In this document: one piece after another, positions 7,090-10,539 of the stretch
Numbering within the stretch: the stretch's first letter is position 1
Layout: the number at the start of each line of letters is the position of its first letter
Assembly: GCA_001795115.1 (NCBI GenBank)
Contig: MGNI01000053.1
Span: forward strand, 346 to 10,884
Source: Chloroflexi bacterium RBG_16_48_8
Lineage (GTDB): Bacteria > Chloroflexota > Anaerolineae > Anaerolineales > E44-bin32
Direction of reading: 5' to 3'
DNA: 10,539 nt
The notes under the pieces: generated by a model
Told to the model about the DNA's origin: nothing
Databases searched by the model: none
Seen by the model: only the letters and a program-made list of their open reading frames with translations
Program-made: the position numbers and the translations under genes

Positions 7090-7110
7090 CGTTATCCGAT
7101 GAGGATAACG
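7090..7110. repeat. Perfect 8-bp inverted repeat between the two signalling genes
   Basis: CGTTATCC, five bases (GATGA), then GGATAACG. The arms are perfectly complementary. In RNA this would be a short hairpin between the receiver-GAF gene and the kinase gene. No run of T follows, so it is a poor terminator. In DNA it could be a binding site for a dimeric regulator. A 10-base palindrome GCATGCATGC (7081-7090) abuts and shares one base with it. The kinase start at 7161 is 50 bases downstream. Confidence 0.6.
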
Positions 7111-7160
7111 AAAGATTTGGCGCCGATTGTGGGAGGATGCACTGGTGCCAGCGGAGAACC

Positions 7161-9083
7161 ATGAACGAACCAATCATTCTTGTGGCGGATGACAACCATG
7201 AGATTCGGGACTTCCTTGAGGAGGCTCTCACCAAGCTTGGGAATTACAGGGTGAAATCTGTTGGAGATGGATTATCTGCCCTTAGCCTAGTGCAAGAACT
7301 ACATCCCAACTTGATCATCACTGATCAACAAATGCCCAACCTCAGTGGGGTGGATCTCATACGTCGGTTGAGAAGGGATTACCCCTACCTCCCTGTAATC
7401 CTTATGACTGGAGAAAGCTCAGAAGCCTTGGCAGTGAGCGCTTTACGAGCTGGTGCAACGGATTACCTCACCAAACCCTTTGATCCGGAGCACTTACTGG
7501 AGATCGTTCAGGGGTGCCTGAATAAAGCTCAGGTATTGCAAGGTACTTCTATCCAAGAATCTACCGACAAGCTGTCTGAAGAATTACTACCTATCGATCG
7601 AGCCTTGCAGTTGGAAGCCCTTGGCATGGAAGGAGAGACAACCTCTGCGCGGACTGAATTAGATGAAGTCCTTCGGACCGCTGTTGATACCGCTGTCCGT
7701 CTCACTGGAGCGGAAGAAGGCAGCATCTTGCTTCTCCAGGAGGAGACAGGTGAGCTTTATATGCGGGCTTCTAAGAACTTCGATGACGATTTTGCCCGCG
7801 CATTTCGCGTCCAGGTGAAGGATTCCCTGGCGGGACAAGCTATTTCTTCTGGTGAAATCGTGAGGATTGACGAAACTACTCCGCAGAAAATTAAAACTTC
7901 CTACCTTGTCCACTCATTATGTTATGTGCCGTTGCAGGTCCGGGGAAGGGCTTTGGGTGTCCTTGGTGTAGATAACCGCACGCCCGGAAAGAAATTAACA
8001 GATCATGATATTGTTATCCTGAAAACCATGGCTGATTATGCTGCGTTAGCAATCGAAAATGCACAACTCTATCTTCGTTCGGAACAGGAGCGTATTCAGC
8101 TCGAAACCATCCTTAGGGAGATTGAGAATGGGGTCATTGTGGTTGATAAGAATCATCGGCTCCTCCTCATTAATCAAACGGCTATGGAGGGGCTTGGGGT
8201 CAAAGAGGATTGTCTCGGACTTCCAGTGGAGGAGGTTTTTCAGGATCCGATACTTATTGCTTTATTAAAAGCGGATGGTAATCAATCGAAGCGGGAGGAA
8301 CTTGAACTTAGTGATGGTCGTGTTTTCAGTGCTCAGCGGACACCGATTGAGGGTTTAGGTCAGGCCGTCGTCACACAGGATATAACACATTTGAAGGAGT
8401 TAGCTCGCATAAAATCTGATTTTGTCACCACTGTTTCTCACGATTTGAGATCTCCATTGACCGCCATCCTTGGATATATTGAACTCATCGAACGGGCAGG
8501 CGCGGTTAATGAGTTGCAGCAGGAATTTATCCATCGAGTCCAGAGCAGTGTCCAGCAGATTTCCAGCTTGATCAGCAATCTCCTTGATCTGGGGCGAATT
8601 GAAGCGGGTTTGGATACAACCAAGGAAATCATCGATATTGCTGAGCTCAGCCGTGAAGCTATGGTCTGTGTTGAGGGCTCTGCCCAGAAGGCCAAGGTAA
8701 ATTTTGTAGGATCCATCAAGGCAGATATGGGGCGTGTTTTTGGTGATCCAATACGCTTGCGCCAGATGATCGGAAACCTTTTGGACAATGCCATCAAATA
8801 TTCAAAGCCTGGTGGAAGAGTGGAGTTTGAAGCACAGTCGGAAGACGAACAAGTCATTCTGAGGATCCATGACGATGGACCAGGTATCCCGCGTGATGAG
8901 CAGCCTTTCCTATTTGAACGCTTCTTCCGTGCCAGCAATGTCCCTGATAATGTTCCCGGCACTGGATTAGGGCTATCCATTGTTAAATCCATCTTGGATA
9001 ATCACAACGGTCGTATTTGGGTTGAATCCAAGGTCGGAGAGGGCACCACATTCACTGTGGTTTTGCTAAAAACCGAGGGATAA
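7161..9083 (+). CDS. Cytosolic hybrid sensor histidine kinase: receiver-GAF-PAS-HisKA-HATPase
   Basis: 640 residues from the ATG at 7161, which follows GCGGAG and opens MNEPIILVADDN. An in-frame ATG at 7083 would add 26 residues unlike a receiver start and has no ribosome-binding site. Domains in order: receiver (about 5-122) with Asp10-Asp11, acceptor Asp55 (LIITDQQMP), Thr83 and Lys105; GAF (about 165-303); PAS (about 313-410); HisKA with His427 (VSHDLRSPLTAILGY); HATPase with N box Asn543 (LDNAIKYSKPGG), DDGPGIP (571-577) and GTGLGL (600-605). All kinase motifs are intact and no membrane segment is seen, so it should be a soluble ATP-dependent autokinase. An N-terminal receiver suggests input from another kinase, or self-control. 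The upstream receiver-GAF gene is a likely partner, 110 bases away. Confidence 0.95.
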   Translation: MNEPIILVADDNHEIRDFLEEALTKLGNYRVKSVGDGLSALSLVQELHPNLIITDQQMPNLSGVDLIRRLRRDYPYLPVILMTGESSEALAVSALRAGATDYLTKPFDPEHLLEIVQGCLNKAQVLQGTSIQESTDKLSEELLPIDRALQLEALGMEGETTSARTELDEVLRTAVDTAVRLTGAEEGSILLLQEETGELYMRASKNFDDDFARAFRVQVKDSLAGQAISSGEIVRIDETTPQKIKTSYLVHSLCYVPLQVRGRALGVLGVDNRTPGKKLTDHDIVILKTMADYAALAIENAQLYLRSEQERIQLETILREIENGVIVVDKNHRLLLINQTAMEGLGVKEDCLGLPVEEVFQDPILIALLKADGNQSKREELELSDGRVFSAQRTPIEGLGQAVVTQDITHLKELARIKSDFVTTVSHDLRSPLTAILGYIELIERAGAVNELQQEFIHRVQSSVQQISSLISNLLDLGRIEAGLDTTKEIIDIAELSREAMVCVEGSAQKAKVNFVGSIKADMGRVFGDPIRLRQMIGNLLDNAIKYSKPGGRVEFEAQSEDEQVILRIHDDGPGIPRDEQPFLFERFFRASNVPDNVPGTGLGLSIVKSILDNHNGRIWVESKVGEGTTFTVVLLKTEG

Positions 9084-9104
9084 GAAGGGCTTGTTAAAAA
9101 AGAA

Positions 9105-9126
9105 AAACGCGGCATCGACCGCGTTT
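9105..9126. terminator. Bidirectional intrinsic terminator after the kinase gene
   Basis: AAACGCGG, loop CATCGA, CCGCGTTT: an 8-bp perfect stem starting 21 bases after the kinase stop. On the + strand the tail is TTTATCGTTTAATT, a mediocre T tract. On the minus strand the same stem is followed by TTCTTTTTT, a much better tract. It most simply ends the kinase transcript, but the asymmetry hints that a leftward transcript may also stop here. Confidence 0.7.
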
Positions 9127-9139
9127 ATCGTTTAATTGT

Positions 9140-9180
9140 GCCTCCGCCGGGGCGGTGAGGGGGGTTTACCCGGCGGAGGC
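9140..9180. repeat. Very stable GC-rich hairpin, 12-bp perfect stem
   Basis: GCCTCCGCCGGG and CCCGGCGGAGGC are perfectly complementary and enclose a 17-base purine-rich loop containing GGTGA and a run of six G. Only TTTC follows, so it is a weak terminator at best. The loop GGTGA (9154-9158) could instead pair with TCACC (9183-9187), just before the ribosome-binding site of the 16-codon frame. The 5' arm contains CCTCC, complementary to the GGAGG of that site (9191-9195). Alternative pairings that mask or free the site are therefore possible. This is inference from base complementarity only. Confidence 0.6.
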
Positions 9181-9203
9181 TTTCACCAAAGGAGGAGACA
9201 GCA

Positions 9204-9254
9204 ATGAGTGTAGGTGTGTTCCGTCTCCGAGCGTATGATACTTGCTCGTGGTGA
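9204..9254 (+). CDS. Possible 16-residue leader peptide
   Basis: A consensus Shine-Dalgarno AAAGGAGG (9188-9195) lies eight bases before an ATG that opens MSVGVFRLRAYDTCSW and a TGA. The site is as good as that of the aeRF1-like gene, unusual for chance. GGAGAC (9194-9199) can pair with GTCTCC (9223-9228), placing the start codon in a loop. No regulated amino-acid run is present and the downstream gene is about 290 bases away. It may be a leader peptide or a chance frame. No family is recognised. Confidence 0.3.
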   Translation: MSVGVFRLRAYDTCSW

Positions 9255-9548
9255 GTGTCGGTATTGTCGAAGGTCATCGTGGATTAGTGACTAAAATCAC
9301 AACCGGAGACCCGAAAAAAGGGTTGGCACCATTCACTGAATAGGTGTATTCCGATCATTCGCAAGGTTTCCCTATGGAGTGAGAGTTAAGTGAAAGATGG
9401 CGCCTCAGCTGACCTTTATTACCACAATCCATGCGCCGGGAATATCGATGGGATAATTGTGAAAATGCACCAAGATTAACTGTAGGAATGAAACGGGAAA
9501 TGATATCCTTAAAAGAGAGAGATCATTGTGTGGGGCATGTAGCAAGTG
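9255..9548. other. Intergenic region before the YprB-like gene, no gene supported
   Basis: There is no convincing reading frame on either strand. Several small complementary pairs exist: GTGA/TCAC near 9287-9300, ACCC/GGGT near 9309-9323, and AATGAT/ATCATT near 9498-9526. They do not form a fold I can name. Conserved cores of RNase P RNA, tmRNA, 4.5S RNA and the c-di-GMP riboswitch were looked for by eye and not found. A promoter for the downstream gene must lie here, but no clear -35/-10 pair stood out. TTGGCA (9324-9329) is the best -35 candidate, with only TATTCC 18 bases on. Confidence 0.4.
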
Positions 9549-10539
9549 ATGAAAAAAGATGAAGTGGAACTCCGTCGCAGACTCAAGCGATTGGGGCGAG
9601 CCCAATCCCGTTCAACGAAACATCCTTTCTCTGCAGCATATCCCTTGAAAGGTTTGCCAGATGGAGAGGTCCTTGAGACCTCTTTTGGACAAGCCTATCG
9701 TATTGAATCTCAATACGCTCTCGATCACCTGCATGGGAACAATCCCCTTTCATATGCTCTATCCATTCCCACCGCCCTGGTAGCGGAAGTGGCTCGAAAA
9801 CCTGAGCTAAAGGATGTCTCGTTCGATCGGTTATTGTTTTTGGATGCAGAAACGACTGGCTTGGCAGGTGGAGCGGGGACTCTGATGTTCTTGGTCGGAG
9901 TGGGGAATTTTCAGGAGAGCAAGTTCCATCTGCGTCAATACTTTTTGCGCGATCCGAGTGAAGAGATGGGGATGCTGGAATTGCTGCAGGAAGACATTGA
10001 GAAGGCAGCTGGCTTTGTTACGTATAATGGTCAAGCGTTTGACCTGCCCATTTTGGAAAATCGATATATCATTGCTCTAAAGCGCCAAATACCGCTCCAC
10101 TCCATTCCGAACTTGGATCTGCTCCATCTGGCGAGACGCCTGTGGAGCCGAACCCTCCCGGATTGTTCACTTACAACGGTTGAAAGCCATATGCTTAGTG
10201 TGAAGCGTTCAGAGGCTGATGTGCCAGGCTCTTGGATACCAGGTATGTATCTGGATTATCTGCGCACGGGTGATGCTTCACAAATGAGCCGGATTATTTA
10301 CCATAATCTGATTGATATTCTATCTTTGGTGTCTCTTACCGGTGAGGTTCTGAATCGCTATAAAAAGGAGGACGTGATCTCTCTCTCCGCATCGGAAGCC
10401 TTAGCTGTGGCACGCTGGCACCAGGATTCTGGGAGAGGCACAACAGCTGAGCAAGCCTTTCGACGAGCGATCTCTTCGTCGAGACTGGATTTGAGGCTGG
10501 ATGCGCTTCGATGGTATACAGATCATTTAAAGCGGGAAG
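9549..10539 (+). CDS. YprB-like ribonuclease H-fold (DEDD exonuclease superfamily) protein, 3' end outside window
   Basis: The frame is open from the ATG at 9549 to the window end (330 codons and one base), so the C-terminus is missing. An in-frame TAG at 9540 limits the start to this ATG or the GTG just before it. No strong ribosome-binding site is seen. After a basic N-terminus and a conserved-looking region (about 28-95), the nuclease fold begins: FLDAETTGLAGGAGTLMFLV gives metal ligands Asp99 and Glu101. TYNGQAFDLPILENRY gives Asp165. IPNLDLLHLARRLW and the final YHNLIDILSL (His252, Asp256) complete the DEDD pattern. The region after about 275 is helical and may be TPR-like. This matches YprB-type proteins, thought to be 3'-5' exonucleases by fold. 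The substrate is unknown. It follows a terminator, so it is its own transcription unit. Confidence 0.88.
   Translation, partial: MKKDEVELRRRLKRLGRAQSRSTKHPFSAAYPLKGLPDGEVLETSFGQAYRIESQYALDHLHGNNPLSYALSIPTALVAEVARKPELKDVSFDRLLFLDAETTGLAGGAGTLMFLVGVGNFQESKFHLRQYFLRDPSEEMGMLELLQEDIEKAAGFVTYNGQAFDLPILENRYIIALKRQIPLHSIPNLDLLHLARRLWSRTLPDCSLTTVESHMLSVKRSEADVPGSWIPGMYLDYLRTGDASQMSRIIYHNLIDILSLVSLTGEVLNRYKKEDVISLSASEALAVARWHQDSGRGTTAEQAFRRAISSSRLDLRLDALRWYTDHLKRE

Noticed and set aside
8438..8992. 184-codon frame on the minus strand
   Set aside because: Fully antisense to the HisKA/HATPase part of the kinase, whose motifs are all intact. Ser/Arg-rich product typical of a shadow frame.
9154..9187. 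H-type pseudoknot between loop GGTGA and TCACC after the stem
   Set aside because: With the full 12-bp stem formed, only two bases link the stem to the second helix, too short to span it. The pairing is plausible only as an alternative to the stem, so no pseudoknot is claimed.
9320..9330. GGGTTGGCACC, similar to the T-box core AGGGTGGNACC
   Set aside because: It has an extra T, lacks the following CGCG, and there is no terminator/antiterminator or T-box stem I nearby. The downstream gene is not an amino-acid or aminoacyl-tRNA gene.
9397..9456. 19-codon + strand frame starting MAPQLTF
   Set aside because: No usable ribosome-binding site, no conservation evidence, and far from the next start.
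1..10539. tRNA, rRNA, CRISPR array, insertion sequence or phage attachment site
   Set aside because: None seen by eye: no regularly spaced direct repeats, no transposase or integrase motifs, and no T-loop-like tRNA core in a cloverleaf context.

Overview
The window reads as a chromosomal segment of a free-living bacterium of moderate GC content. It holds complete housekeeping and signalling genes and no sign of phage, transposon or CRISPR. Several traits point towards Chloroflexota (Anaerolineae-like), which is an inference and not proof. They are an HtrA protease with a Pro/Ser/Thr-rich linker after its export signal, a bacterial aeRF1-type factor with a zinc ribbon, a receiver-GAF-PAS histidine kinase, and a YprB-like RNase H-fold protein.

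Left block (1-2060, + strand): three consecutive genes for single-pass membrane proteins. Each has a basic or proline-rich cytoplasmic N-terminus, one membrane helix and a coiled coil. The second and third also share a helical C-terminal module that resembles HemX. The first gene is cut by the window edge.

Middle-left block (5565 down to about 1962, - strand): a compact leftward operon of dnaJ (type without zinc finger), an exported HtrA-type serine protease, an aeRF1/VLRF1-like protein, and a broken NUDIX gene. Only the zinc-ribbon start of the NUDIX gene survives, and it runs antisense into the third membrane gene. A good sigma-70-like promoter lies just before dnaJ. The operon joins folding, envelope proteolysis and (by family) peptidyl-tRNA hydrolysis or ribosome-associated quality control.

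Middle-right block (5887-9083, + strand): two signalling genes. The first is a receiver-GAF protein whose phospho-acceptor Asp is Ser, preceded by an extended -10 motif placed for a leaderless mRNA. The second is a receiver-GAF-PAS-HisKA-HATPase hybrid kinase with all catalytic residues. A perfect 8-bp inverted repeat lies between them.

Right block (9084-10539): a 465-base intergenic stretch with a terminator, a second very stable GC-rich hairpin, and a consensus ribosome-binding site in front of a 16-codon reading frame. After it comes the first 330 codons of a YprB-like 3'-5' exonuclease-fold gene that runs off the window. No tRNA, rRNA, CRISPR array or mobile element was seen.
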